Shown: piece after piece, positions 1 to 5,704 of the stretch | How the letters are laid out: each line of letters starts with the position of its first letter | How positions within the stretch are numbered: position 1 is the stretch's first letter | NCBI GenBank assembly: GCA_049513815.1 | Contig: JBEKVR010000197.1 | Span: 1-7,562 of the forward strand | Length of the DNA: 7,562 bases | Origin: Roseiarcus sp049513815 | GTDB lineage: Bacteria; Pseudomonadota; Alphaproteobacteria; Rhizobiales; Beijerinckiaceae | Reading direction: 5' to 3' | Program-made: the position numbers and the translations under genes | Notes under the pieces: generated by a model | The model's database searches: none | What the model saw: only the letters and a program-made list of their open reading frames with translations | Told to the model about the DNA's origin: nothing

Positions 1-2
1 CC

Positions 3-956
3 ATGACGAGCAAGCTCGACCAATTGCGGACCATGACGACGATCGTCGCCGACACCGGCGACATGGAATCGATCCGCGCCTACCAGCCGACGGATTCGAC
101 GACCAATCCGACGCTGATCTACAAGGCTGCGCAGCTTCCCGCCTACGGCTATCTGTTCGACGAGGCGGTCGGCTGGGGCCGCAAGACCGGGGTGTCGCCC
201 GCGGCGGCAACCGAGCGGCTGATCATCGACTTCGGCGCGGAGCTGACGCGCATCGTTCCCGGCCGCGTCTCGACCGAGGTCGACGCGACGCTGTCGTTCG
301 ACGTCGCCGCCACGATCGCCAAGGCGCGCGAAATCATCGCCGCCTACGCCGAGCGCGGCATCGGCCGCGAGCGCATCCTGATCAAGATCGCTTCGACCTG
401 GGAGGGCGCGCAGGCCGCCGCGACGCTGCAGCGCGAGGGCATCGACTGCAACCTGACGCTGTTGTTCTCGCTCGCCCAGGCGGTCGCGGCCGCCGACGCC
501 GGCGCATTCCTCATCTCGCCGTTCGTCGGCCGCATCTTCGATTGGCACGTCAAGGCGGGCGGCGGACCCTACACTGGCGACACCGACCCCGGCGTTACGT
601 CGGTGCGGTCAATCTACGCCTACTACAAGACCTATGGAATCAAGACGGTCGTCATGGGCGCGTCGTTCCGCAACACCGGCGAGATCGAAGCGCTCGCCGG
701 CTGCGATCGGCTGACCATCTCGCCCGACCTGCTGCACAAGCTAGCCGAGGACAACGGCATGCTCGCGCGCCGCCTTTCGCCGCAGGCCCCCGGCCCGGCG
801 CCGGCCAAGATCGCCCTCGACGAGAAGATGTTTCGCTGGCTGCTCAACCAAGACGCGATGGCGACCGAGAAACTCGCCGAAGGCATCCGCACTTTCGCCA
901 AGGACCTCGCCTCGCTGCGCGAGCTGGTGTCGCGGAAGCTGGCGCTGGCGGCGTAG
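3..956 (+). CDS. tal: Transaldolase (TalB type)
   Basis: Transaldolase (EC 2.2.1.2) moves a dihydroxyacetone unit from sedoheptulose-7-phosphate to glyceraldehyde-3-phosphate in the cytosolic non-oxidative pentose phosphate pathway. The 317-aa product matches the long TalB subfamily over its whole length (E. coli TalB is 317 aa) and forms a single alpha/beta barrel. Expected active-site residues are visible: Asp17 in VADTGD, Asn35 in TTNP, Glu92 in STEVDA, the Schiff-base lysine Lys128 in ILIKIAST, Thr152 in CNLTLLFS and Ser172 in LISPFVGR. The MGASFRN and AGCDRLTISP blocks and the C-terminal NQDAMATEKLAEGIR block are also present. The ATG at base 3 aligns with the TalB N-terminus, so the gene looks complete, although its ribosome-binding site lies outside the window. 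It is followed by a 325-bp gap with its own promoter for rpsB, so it is probably not in the rpsB operon. Identification rests on remembered family sequence. Confidence 0.97.
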   Translation: MTSKLDQLRTMTTIVADTGDMESIRAYQPTDSTTNPTLIYKAAQLPAYGYLFDEAVGWGRKTGVSPAAATERLIIDFGAELTRIVPGRVSTEVDATLSFDVAATIAKAREIIAAYAERGIGRERILIKIASTWEGAQAAATLQREGIDCNLTLLFSLAQAVAAADAGAFLISPFVGRIFDWHVKAGGGPYTGDTDPGVTSVRSIYAYYKTYGIKTVVMGASFRNTGEIEALAGCDRLTISPDLLHKLAEDNGMLARRLSPQAPGPAPAKIALDEKMFRWLLNQDAMATEKLAEGIRTFAKDLASLRELVSRKLALAA

Positions 957-1004
957 TCGGACGACAAGCGCGCGGCGCCGCGAAGCGGTGGGCTATGGCT
1001 CGTT

Positions 1005-1035
1005 TTGACAATTGAACATTGCTCCTCTGTCTAAT
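1005..1035 (+). promoter_or_regulatory. Weak upstream promoter candidate
   Basis: A perfect TTGACA at 1005-1010 is followed by TCTAAT at 1030-1035. The 19-nt spacer is longer than the optimal 17, and no better -10 lies at 17. If active it would start transcription about 240 nt before rpsB and read through the hairpin at 1068-1083. The stretch is locally AT-rich, which fits a promoter, but the spacing keeps confidence low. Confidence 0.25.
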
Positions 1036-1067
1036 TGCGCCTGGATGGCCGGCGCAAGCGACCCAAT

Positions 1068-1087
1068 CGCGCGCCCGCGCGCGTTTT
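1068..1087 (+). terminator. GC-rich hairpin with short T-run
   Basis: Seven G/C bases at 1068-1074 are the reverse complement of 1077-1083. With a realistic loop of 4 to 6 nt this leaves a stem of about 5 to 6 bp, followed directly by TTTT at 1084-1087 and then GG. It lies about 110 bp after the tal stop and could be a weak terminator for tal or an attenuator for transcripts from the upstream promoter candidate. The short T-run makes the call tentative. Confidence 0.35.
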
Positions 1088-1139
1088 GGCGCCTAACGCT
1101 TTGAAATCGCCACTTCGCTGACCGAACTGTGCTCGGCCC

Positions 1140-1168
1140 TTGCCTTTCGCGGCCGCCTCCCTTATAGC
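1140..1168 (+). promoter_or_regulatory. Probable rpsB promoter
   Basis: TTGCCT at 1140-1145 (preceded by C) is separated by exactly 17 nt from TATAGC at 1163-1168. Both boxes resemble alphaproteobacterial housekeeping-sigma promoters, in which the -35 is better conserved (CTTG) than the -10. The start would fall near 1175, giving a 5' leader of about 107 nt before the GTG of rpsB. The predicted start lies just before the first stem of the structured leader, which supports the assignment. Confidence 0.6.
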
Positions 1169-1183
1169 CGCGGCCATTCCACA

Positions 1184-1255
1184 GGCGGATTTTTGCGCGC
1201 CCTGCTTCAAGGGTTCGCTCCGGTGGCCGGGTTCGCCCGGCCGACATGATCCGCC
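1184..1255 (+). promoter_or_regulatory. Structured 5' leader of rpsB (three-stem junction)
   Basis: Three nested or adjacent inverted repeats fit one fold. P1 is a perfect 7-bp pairing of GGCGGAT (1184-1190) with ATCCGCC (1249-1255). P2 is a short CCCT/AGGG stem (1200-1203 with 1210-1213). P3 is a perfect 7-bp GGCCGGG/CCCGGCC stem (1225-1231 with 1236-1242) capped by TTCG. P1 would enclose P2 and P3 and close about 13 nt before the Shine-Dalgarno. Leader RNAs that let a ribosomal protein repress its own messenger are well known, and S2 does this in E. coli through an unrelated leader. That this one binds S2 is inference. GC-rich DNA forms chance stems, so covariation evidence is required. Confidence 0.45.
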
Positions 1256-1265
1256 GAGGCTCAAC

Positions 1266-1284
1266 CGGAAAGGATTCCGCAGTG
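1266..1284 (+). promoter_or_regulatory. rpsB Shine-Dalgarno in a small hairpin, GTG start
   Basis: The AAGGA element at 1270-1274 lies 7 nt before GTG 1282, ideal spacing, and decides the start over the longer frame opening at ATG 1246. The AGGA core (1271-1274) is the 4-nt loop of a perfect 5-bp stem, CGGAA (1266-1270) with TTCCG (1275-1279). The bases next to the start codon (1276-1280) can also pair with GCGGA at 1185-1189, the 5' arm of the leader's P1 stem, so two alternative folds are possible. Confidence 0.7.
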
Positions 1285-2328
1285 TCGCTGCCTGATTTCA
1301 CCATGCGCCAACTCCTCGAGTCCGGCGCGCATTTCGGCCACCAGTCGCATCGCTGGAACCCGAAGATGGCGCCGTACATCTTCGGCGTGCGCAACTCGAT
1401 CCACATCATCGATCTCGCCCAGTCGGTGCCGCTGCTGCACCAGGCGTTGAAGGCGGTGTCGGACACGGTCGCCAAGGGCGGACGCGTGCTGTTCGTCGGC
1501 ACCAAGCGCCAGGCCGCCGAAGAGATCGCCGAAGCCGCCAAGCGCTCAGCGCAGTATTTCGTCAATTCGCGCTGGCTCGGCGGCACGCTCACCAACTGGA
1601 AGACCATCTCCGGCTCGATCGCGCGGCTGCGCAAGCTCGACGAGCAGCTTGGCGAAGGCGCCAAGGGCCTGACCAAGAAAGAGCGCCTGATGATGTCGCG
1701 CGAGCGCGACAAGCTGGAGAAGGCGCTTGGCGGCATCAAGGACATGGGCGGCGTCCCCGACCTCGTCTTCGTCATCGACACCAACAAGGAGGCGTTGGCG
1801 ATCAAGGAGGCCAACCGGCTCAAGATCCCGGTCTTCGCCATCCTCGACACCAATTGCGATCCCGACGGCATCGCTTATCCGGTGCCCGCCAACGATGACG
1901 CGAGCCGCGCCATCACGCTCTACTGCGACCTCGTCGCGCGCGCGGCGATCGACGGCATCTCGCGCAGTCAGGGCGCGGCGGGCATGGACGTCGGCGCGGC
2001 CGAAGCGCCGATCGCGGAGGCTCTGCCCGAAGCAACCGCCGCCGCTGGCGAGACGGACGCCGCCGGCGAAATGGAAGCGGCGACCTCGACCGACCGGTTC
2101 GAGCTGCTCGCCGCGCCGCGCGGCGCGCCCGACGACCTCGCCAAGCTGACCGGCGTCGGCCCGCAGATCGTCAAGAAGCTCAACGAGCACGGCGTCTTCC
2201 ACTATTGGCAGATCGCCGCGATGACCAAGGACGAATCCGACAAGCTCGACGCCGATCTCAAGTTCAATGGCCGCATCGCCCGCGACAATTGGGTCGAACA
2301 GGCTCGCACGCTGCTCGCTTCGGCGTGA
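1282..2328 (+). CDS. rpsB: 30S ribosomal protein S2 with C-terminal HHH extension
   Basis: S2 is a late-assembling protein of the small ribosomal subunit that helps S1 bind. From GTG 1282 the product is 348 aa and begins MSLPDFTMRQLLESGAHFGHQ, matching alphaproteobacterial S2. Residues 1 to about 232 are the universal core: GHQSHRWNPKM near 20, FVGTKRQA near 71-78, the RWLGGTLTNW block near 97-106, PDLVFVIDT near 159-167 and the PVPANDDASRAI block near 200-211. An Ala/Glu-rich linker (about 233-270) follows, then a tail with a helix-hairpin-helix signature, DDLAKLTGVGPQIVKKLNEHG (284-304), ending near WVEQARTLLASA. E. coli S2 is about 241 aa, so roughly 100 residues are extra. As far as I recall, similar tails occur on S2 of Bradyrhizobium-like bacteria, so this is lineage-typical rather than a recent fusion. 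The role of the tail is not known to me. The gene has its own promoter and leader and is followed by tsf after 197 bp. Confidence 0.97.
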   Translation: MSLPDFTMRQLLESGAHFGHQSHRWNPKMAPYIFGVRNSIHIIDLAQSVPLLHQALKAVSDTVAKGGRVLFVGTKRQAAEEIAEAAKRSAQYFVNSRWLGGTLTNWKTISGSIARLRKLDEQLGEGAKGLTKKERLMMSRERDKLEKALGGIKDMGGVPDLVFVIDTNKEALAIKEANRLKIPVFAILDTNCDPDGIAYPVPANDDASRAITLYCDLVARAAIDGISRSQGAAGMDVGAAEAPIAEALPEATAAAGETDAAGEMEAATSTDRFELLAAPRGAPDDLAKLTGVGPQIVKKLNEHGVFHYWQIAAMTKDESDKLDADLKFNGRIARDNWVEQARTLLASA

Positions 2329-2333
2329 TTTCC

Positions 2334-2390
2334 CCCTCTCCCGCTCGCGGGAGAGGGCTGGGATGAGGGCGGGTTTGCTTGCCCTCATCC
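2334..2390 (+). repeat. Extragenic palindromic repeat (rhizobial REP-like)
   Basis: Two perfect inverted repeats lie back to back just after the rpsB stop. The first pairs CCCTCTCCCGC (2334-2344) with GCGGGAGAGGG (2347-2357). The second pairs GGATGAGGGC (2361-2370) with GCCCTCATCC (2381-2390) around a 10-nt loop. The CCCTCTCCCG / GGGAGAGGG / GATGAGGG word series is typical of dispersed intergenic repeats in Bradyrhizobium and relatives, from memory. No T-run follows, so it is not a standard intrinsic terminator, though it could protect mRNA ends or uncouple rpsB and tsf levels. Only one copy lies in this window, so dispersal cannot be shown here. Confidence 0.65.
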
Positions 2391-2400
2391 GGCGCTTACA

Positions 2401-2420
2401 GCCCGCCGTCTTGGGCGGGC
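2401..2420 (+). repeat. Inverted repeat in rpsB-tsf gap
   Basis: GCCCGCC (2401-2407) and GGCGGGC (2414-2420) form a perfect 7-bp stem with a 6-nt loop. It adjoins the REP-like element and may be part of it. A 5-bp GCCCC/GGGGC hairpin follows at 2431-2442. Neither has a T-run. The remaining bases to the tsf start show nothing else recognisable apart from the Shine-Dalgarno. Confidence 0.45.
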
Positions 2421-2525
2421 GTCTCACGGCGCCCCACGGGGCTGCCCGATCCCGCAAGCGCGAGATGGGCGCGCGTCGGGCGCAGTTCCGCCGCTCCATT
2501 CGACTTCATTCTGGGGAATACTGCC

Positions 2526-3419
2526 ATGGCCACGATTAGCGCCGCGCTGGTGAAAGACCTGCGCGAGAAGACCGGCGCGGGCATGATGGATTGCAAGACC
2601 GCGCTCAGCGAGACCGGAGGCGACATCGAAGCCGCCATCGACTGGCTGCGCAAGAAGGGCCTGGCCAAGGCGGCCAAGAAGAGCGGCCGCGTCGCCGCTG
2701 AAGGCCTGGTCGGCGTCGCCGTCGAAGCCAATCTCGGCGTCGTCGTCGAGGTCAATTCGGAGACCGACTTCGTCGCCCGCAATGACGACTTCCAGTCGCT
2801 GGTGCACGGCGTCGTCGCCGTCGCGCTCGACAAGGCGCCCGACATCGACGCCGAGTCGGTCAAGGGCGCGCATTATCCCGGCGGCGGCACGGTCGCCGAC
2901 GCGATCGCCAACGCCGTCGCCACCATCGGCGAGAACATAACGCTGCGCCGCGCCGCTGGGCTGCATGTCCCCCACGGCGTCATCGGCCATTACGTCCACA
3001 GCCAGATCGTCGACGGCCTCGGTCGCATCGGCGTGATTGTCGCGCTCGAATCGACGGGCGCGGCGGAGCCGTTGAAGGCTCTCGGCCGCCATGTGGCGAT
3101 GCACGTCGCCGCGGCGAGCCCGCTCGCCCTCGATCCGGCCGGCATCGACCCGGCGACGATCGCCCGCGAGAAAGCGGTGCTACACGACAAGAACGCCGGC
3201 AAGCCGCCGCATGTGCTGGAGAAGATCGTCGAGTCGGGTCTCAAGACCTTCTACAAGGAAGTCTGCCTGCTCGATCAGGCGTATGTCCACGATCCCGCCA
3301 AATCGGTCGCCCAGGCGGTCAAGGAGGCGGAGAAGAGCGTCGGCGCGCCGATCGCGATCAAAGGCTTCGTTCGCTACGCGCTCGGCGAGGGCGTCGAAAA
3401 GCCGGCCGAAGAAGGCTAA
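2526..3419 (+). CDS. tsf: Translation elongation factor Ts
   Basis: EF-Ts is the nucleotide exchange factor that releases GDP from EF-Tu in the cytosol. The start at ATG 2526 gives MATISAALVKDLREKTGAGMMDCKTAL, the canonical N-terminus. A GGGGA ribosome-binding site (2513-2517) lies 8 nt upstream; the frame is open further upstream but reads through the repeat-rich gap. The product is 297 aa (E. coli 283). Residues 1 to about 50 form the UBA-like EF-Tu-binding domain. The EF-Tu contact motif TDFVARN is at 80-86, and the core subdomain carries MHVAAASP at 192-199. A C-terminal helical module follows, with LLDQAYVHDP at 248-257 and the GFVRYALGEG ending. It sits in the conserved rpsB-tsf-pyrH order. 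A strong terminator follows the stop within 16 bp. Confidence 0.97.
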   Translation: MATISAALVKDLREKTGAGMMDCKTALSETGGDIEAAIDWLRKKGLAKAAKKSGRVAAEGLVGVAVEANLGVVVEVNSETDFVARNDDFQSLVHGVVAVALDKAPDIDAESVKGAHYPGGGTVADAIANAVATIGENITLRRAAGLHVPHGVIGHYVHSQIVDGLGRIGVIVALESTGAAEPLKALGRHVAMHVAAASPLALDPAGIDPATIAREKAVLHDKNAGKPPHVLEKIVESGLKTFYKEVCLLDQAYVHDPAKSVAQAVKEAEKSVGAPIAIKGFVRYALGEGVEKPAEEG

Positions 3420-3434
3420 GCTTCCGAATCGACC

Positions 3435-3461
3435 GGGCGGCCTGTGGGCCGCCCTTTTCTT
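3435..3461 (+). terminator. Intrinsic terminator after tsf
   Basis: GGGCGGCC (3435-3442) and GGCCGCCC (3447-3454) form a perfect 8-bp GC stem with a TGTG loop, followed at once by TTTTCTT (3455-3461). It is a textbook rho-independent terminator 16 bp after tsf. It ends only 25 nt before the pyrH start codon, so pyrH must rely on read-through or on a promoter inside tsf. Confidence 0.9.
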
Positions 3462-3474
3462 GAGGGCCGACGAC

Positions 3475-3489
3475 AGGAGACGGGTCTTG
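3475..3489 (+). promoter_or_regulatory. pyrH ribosome-binding site and TTG start
   Basis: AGGAG at 3475-3479 lies 7 nt before TTG 3487. The next in-frame start, ATG 3514, has no comparable purine tract at the right distance, so TTG is preferred. It adds nine residues (MSDRAREKP) before the conserved region, a length in keeping with other alphaproteobacterial UMP kinases. Confidence 0.7.
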
Positions 3490-4218
3490 AGCGACCGCGC
3501 GCGCGAAAAGCCGATGTTCGACCGGGTCGTCGTCAAGTTGTCGGGCGAGGCGCTGATGGGGCCCGATCCGTTCGGCCTCAACGCGCCGACGGTGCAGCGC
3601 ATCAGCGCCGATCTCAAGGCTGCCTCCGAACTCGGCGTCCAGGTCGCCGTTGTGGTCGGCGGCGGCAATTTTTTCCGCGGCCTGCTCGGCGCTGAAAAGG
3701 GCATCGAACGCGCGCGCGCCGACTCGATCGGCATGCTTGCGACCGTGATGAACGCGCTGGCGCTGGAGGGCGCGCTCGAGCAGCTCGGCCAGCCGGCCCG
3801 TGTGCTATCGGCGGCGGCGATGCCGTCGCTGTGTCAACCCTATTCGCGCCAGGCGGCGCTCGGCCACCTCGTCAAGGGCCGCGTCATCGTGCTCGCCGGC
3901 GGCACCGGCAATCCGTTCTTCACCACCGACACCGGCGCGTCGTTGCGCGCCTGCGAACTCTCCGCCGGCGCTGTGATGAAGGCGACCCAGGTCGACGGCG
4001 TTTACACCGCCGACCCGAAGCGCGATCCCAACGCCAAGCGCTACGACCGCCTCACCCACGACGAAGCGATCGCCCGCAACCTGCAGATCATGGACACCGC
4101 CGCCTTCGCGCTGGCGCGCGACAACGGCATCCCGATCGTCGTCTTCTCGATCAACGAGCCCGGCGCGATCCGCGCCGCCCTGCTCGGCCAGGGCCGCGCG
4201 ACCTACGTCATGCCCTGA
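3487..4218 (+). CDS. pyrH: Uridylate kinase (UMP kinase)
   Basis: PyrH phosphorylates UMP to UDP with ATP, a cytosolic step of pyrimidine nucleotide synthesis. The bacterial enzyme is a hexamer of the amino acid kinase fold and is commonly regulated by GTP and UTP. The 243-aa product (E. coli 241) carries KLSGE (17-21) and the VVGGGNFFRG phosphate loop (56-65). It also has the DSIGMLATVMN block (79-89), GTGNPFFTTD (139-148, UMP and acceptor site), the nucleotide-binding KATQVDGVYTADPKRDP stretch and a C-terminal NEPGAIRAAL segment. The start is TTG 3487. It follows tsf as in most bacteria, but a strong terminator stands between them. The usual partner frr is missing downstream; a transporter gene begins 105 bp after the stop. 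Confidence 0.96.
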   Translation: MSDRAREKPMFDRVVVKLSGEALMGPDPFGLNAPTVQRISADLKAASELGVQVAVVVGGGNFFRGLLGAEKGIERARADSIGMLATVMNALALEGALEQLGQPARVLSAAAMPSLCQPYSRQAALGHLVKGRVIVLAGGTGNPFFTTDTGASLRACELSAGAVMKATQVDGVYTADPKRDPNAKRYDRLTHDEAIARNLQIMDTAAFALARDNGIPIVVFSINEPGAIRAALLGQGRATYVMP

Positions 4219-4239
4219 ACGGTCCCCACCTCCCCAGAC

Positions 4240-4272
4240 TTCGCTTGGATTGCCAGCGAAATCGCGTAGGCT
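4240..4272 (+). promoter_or_regulatory. Possible promoter with overlapping inverted repeat
   Basis: TTGGAT (4245-4250) and TAGGCT (4267-4272) are spaced by 16 nt and resemble a housekeeping promoter in an otherwise featureless 105-bp gap after pyrH. A 6-bp inverted repeat, TTCGCT (4240-4245) with AGCGAA (4255-4260), overlaps the -35 box. Its 9-nt spacer would suit a dimeric repressor or activator site. Such control would fit a catabolic transporter gene, but the repeat is short and may be chance. Confidence 0.35.
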
Positions 4273-4308
4273 GAGGGTCGAGCGCAGGCCGAGAGCCCGC
4301 GAATGCCT

Positions 4309-4326
4309 GGGGAGGACAACCAAGTG
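4309..4326 (+). promoter_or_regulatory. Ribosome-binding site deciding a GTG start
   Basis: GGGGAGG at 4309-4315 is a near-perfect Shine-Dalgarno 8 nt before GTG 4324. The in-frame ATG 4303 lies upstream of it and has no comparable site of its own, so GTG 4324 is the better start. Confidence 0.75.
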
Positions 4327-5613
4327 GACGCAGCGGCGCCGCGGCACGGGAAATTCAGGACCGTCGTTCAAGTGACGAGCGGCAATTTCCTCGAGATGTT
4401 CGACTTCTTCCTGTTCGGCATCTACGCCGACTATATCGGCAAGGCGTTCTTTCCCAACGAAAGTCCGTTCGTTTCGCTCATGTCGGCGTTCCTCAGCTTC
4501 GCCGCCGGCTTTGCGATGCGCCCAATCGGCGCGCTGATTCTCGGCCCCTACATCGACCGCATCGGCCGCCGCAAGGGCCTGATCGTCACGCTCGCCATTA
4601 TGGCGTGCGGCACCATTCTGATCGCCTTCGTGCCGGGCTACGCCGCGATCGGCGTCGCGGCGCCGCTGCTGGTGGTGATCGGGCGGCTATTGCAAGGATT
4701 CTCGGCCGGCGTCGAACTCGGCGGCGTGTCGGTCTACCTCTCGGAAATGGCGCCGCCGGGACAGAAGGGATTCTATGTCAGTTGGCAATCGGCGAGCCAG
4801 CAGGTCGCGATCGTCGTCGCCGCGCTGATCGGCTTCGTCATCGCCAAGTTGATGGCGCCGGCCGACATCGCGGCTTGGGGATGGCGCATTCCATTCGTCA
4901 TCGGCTGCCTGATCGTGCCGCTGCTGTTCGTGCTGCGCGCCTCGCTGCGGGAGACGGAAGAATTTCTCGCCCGCGTTCACCATCCGAGCTTCGCCGAAAT
5001 CGCGCGCACGCTGACCGCCAATTGGGTTCTGGTCGTCGGCGGCGTCGGCATGGTCGTCATGACGACGGTGTCGTTCTATCTCATCACCGTTTACACGCCG
5101 TCCTTCGGCAAGAATGTCTTGAAGCTCGCCGGATCCGACAGCCTTCTGGTCACCGTCGCGGTCGGCGCCTCGAACTTCTTCTGGCTGCCGGTCTCCGGCG
5201 CGCTCTCCGACCGAATCGGCCGCCGGCCCATCCTCCTCGCCACGACCCTGCTGACGCTGGCGACCGTCTATCCAGCGCTCTCCTGGTTGGTCAGAGACCC
5301 GACGTTCGGCAAGATGATGCTGGTCGAGCTTTGGCTGTCGGCGCTCTATGGCTGGTACAACGGCGCGATGGTCGTCGCGCTGACTGAAGCCGTGCCGGCA
5401 AACGTGCGCACCTCGGGCTTCGCGCTGGCCTACAGCCTCGCCACGACGCTCGGCGGCTCGTCGCTGGCGATCTCGACCTGGCTGATCCACGAGACCGGCG
5501 ACAACGCCTCCCCGGGCTATTGGATGGGCTTCGCCGCGCTGTGCGGCCTCGCCGCGACGCTATTCATTTACGCCGGGCGGGCGCGGACGGCGGCGGCGCC
5601 GGTTCGCACGTAA
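4324..5613 (+). CDS. MFS tricarboxylate:H+ symporter (CitA/TcuC-like)
   Basis: This is an inner-membrane proton symporter of the metabolite:H+ symporter (MHS) family within the major facilitator superfamily. It is 429 aa from GTG 4324, the usual family length, with about 12 hydrophobic segments. Residue blocks closely match the citrate carrier CitA and tricarballylate carrier TcuC of enterobacteria: TSGNFLEMFDFFLFG (18-32), the MFS loop 2-3 motif DRIGRRKG (78-85), GRLLQGFSAGVELGGVSVYL (120-139), WQSASQQVAI (154-163), GWRIPF (186-191) and LRETEEF near 208-214. The second-half loop motif DRIGRRP is at 296-302. Citrate or a related tricarboxylate is therefore the likely substrate. Specificity among citrate, tricarballylate and aconitate cannot be settled from sequence alone, so no symbol is given. 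It replaces frr in the usual cluster order and is followed after 91 bp by a second transporter. Confidence 0.88.
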   Translation: MDAAAPRHGKFRTVVQVTSGNFLEMFDFFLFGIYADYIGKAFFPNESPFVSLMSAFLSFAAGFAMRPIGALILGPYIDRIGRRKGLIVTLAIMACGTILIAFVPGYAAIGVAAPLLVVIGRLLQGFSAGVELGGVSVYLSEMAPPGQKGFYVSWQSASQQVAIVVAALIGFVIAKLMAPADIAAWGWRIPFVIGCLIVPLLFVLRASLRETEEFLARVHHPSFAEIARTLTANWVLVVGGVGMVVMTTVSFYLITVYTPSFGKNVLKLAGSDSLLVTVAVGASNFFWLPVSGALSDRIGRRPILLATTLLTLATVYPALSWLVRDPTFGKMMLVELWLSALYGWYNGAMVVALTEAVPANVRTSGFALAYSLATTLGGSSLAISTWLIHETGDNASPGYWMGFAALCGLAATLFIYAGRARTAAAPVRT

Positions 5614-5624
5614 CGGCGAAAAGT

Positions 5625-5657
5625 CAGTTGCGCGGCAAACAAAACCGCGCTCAACTG
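5625..5657 (+). repeat. Inverted repeat between the two transporter genes
   Basis: CAGTTG (5625-5630) plus CGCGG (5631-5635) pair with CCGCG (5645-5649) plus CAACTG (5652-5657), leaving a 2-nt bulge and an A-rich 9-nt loop. It starts 11 bp after the stop of the first transporter. No T-run follows on the plus strand, so it may be an mRNA-stabilising or regulator-binding element rather than a terminator. Confidence 0.4.
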
Positions 5658-5704
5658 GCGCAAGAGCTTTCGGTCGTAAGCGAAGGCCACGGGGGAGGAT
5701 TCCG

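Larger units (their letters stand above)
957..1281 (+). other. Gene-free tal-rpsB intergenic region
   Basis: No convincing gene lies here. The only plus-strand starts open very short frames without ribosome-binding sites (for example 19 codons from ATG 1045), and the long minus-strand frame crossing the region is a shadow of rpsB. The stretch holds a short GC-only palindrome at 971-982, a weak promoter-like pair, a GC-rich hairpin with a short T-run, a good promoter, and a structured leader before rpsB. Each is listed separately except the palindrome, which lacks a T-run and is not interpreted. Confidence 0.8.

Noticed and set aside
1246..1281. Longer rpsB product starting at ATG 1246
   Set aside because: The 12 extra residues are not part of any S2 N-terminus I know. 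The ATG sits inside a predicted leader stem without a ribosome-binding site, while GTG 1282 has AAGGA at ideal spacing and gives the conserved SLPDFTMRQLL start.
993..1871. 292-codon minus-strand frame across the rpsB promoter region
   Set aside because: It overlaps the conserved S2 coding sequence and the promoter and leader, has low-complexity composition and shows no known motif.
2334..2357. Intrinsic terminator for rpsB
   Set aside because: The stem is strong, but no T-run follows and the sequence better fits a dispersed extragenic palindrome.
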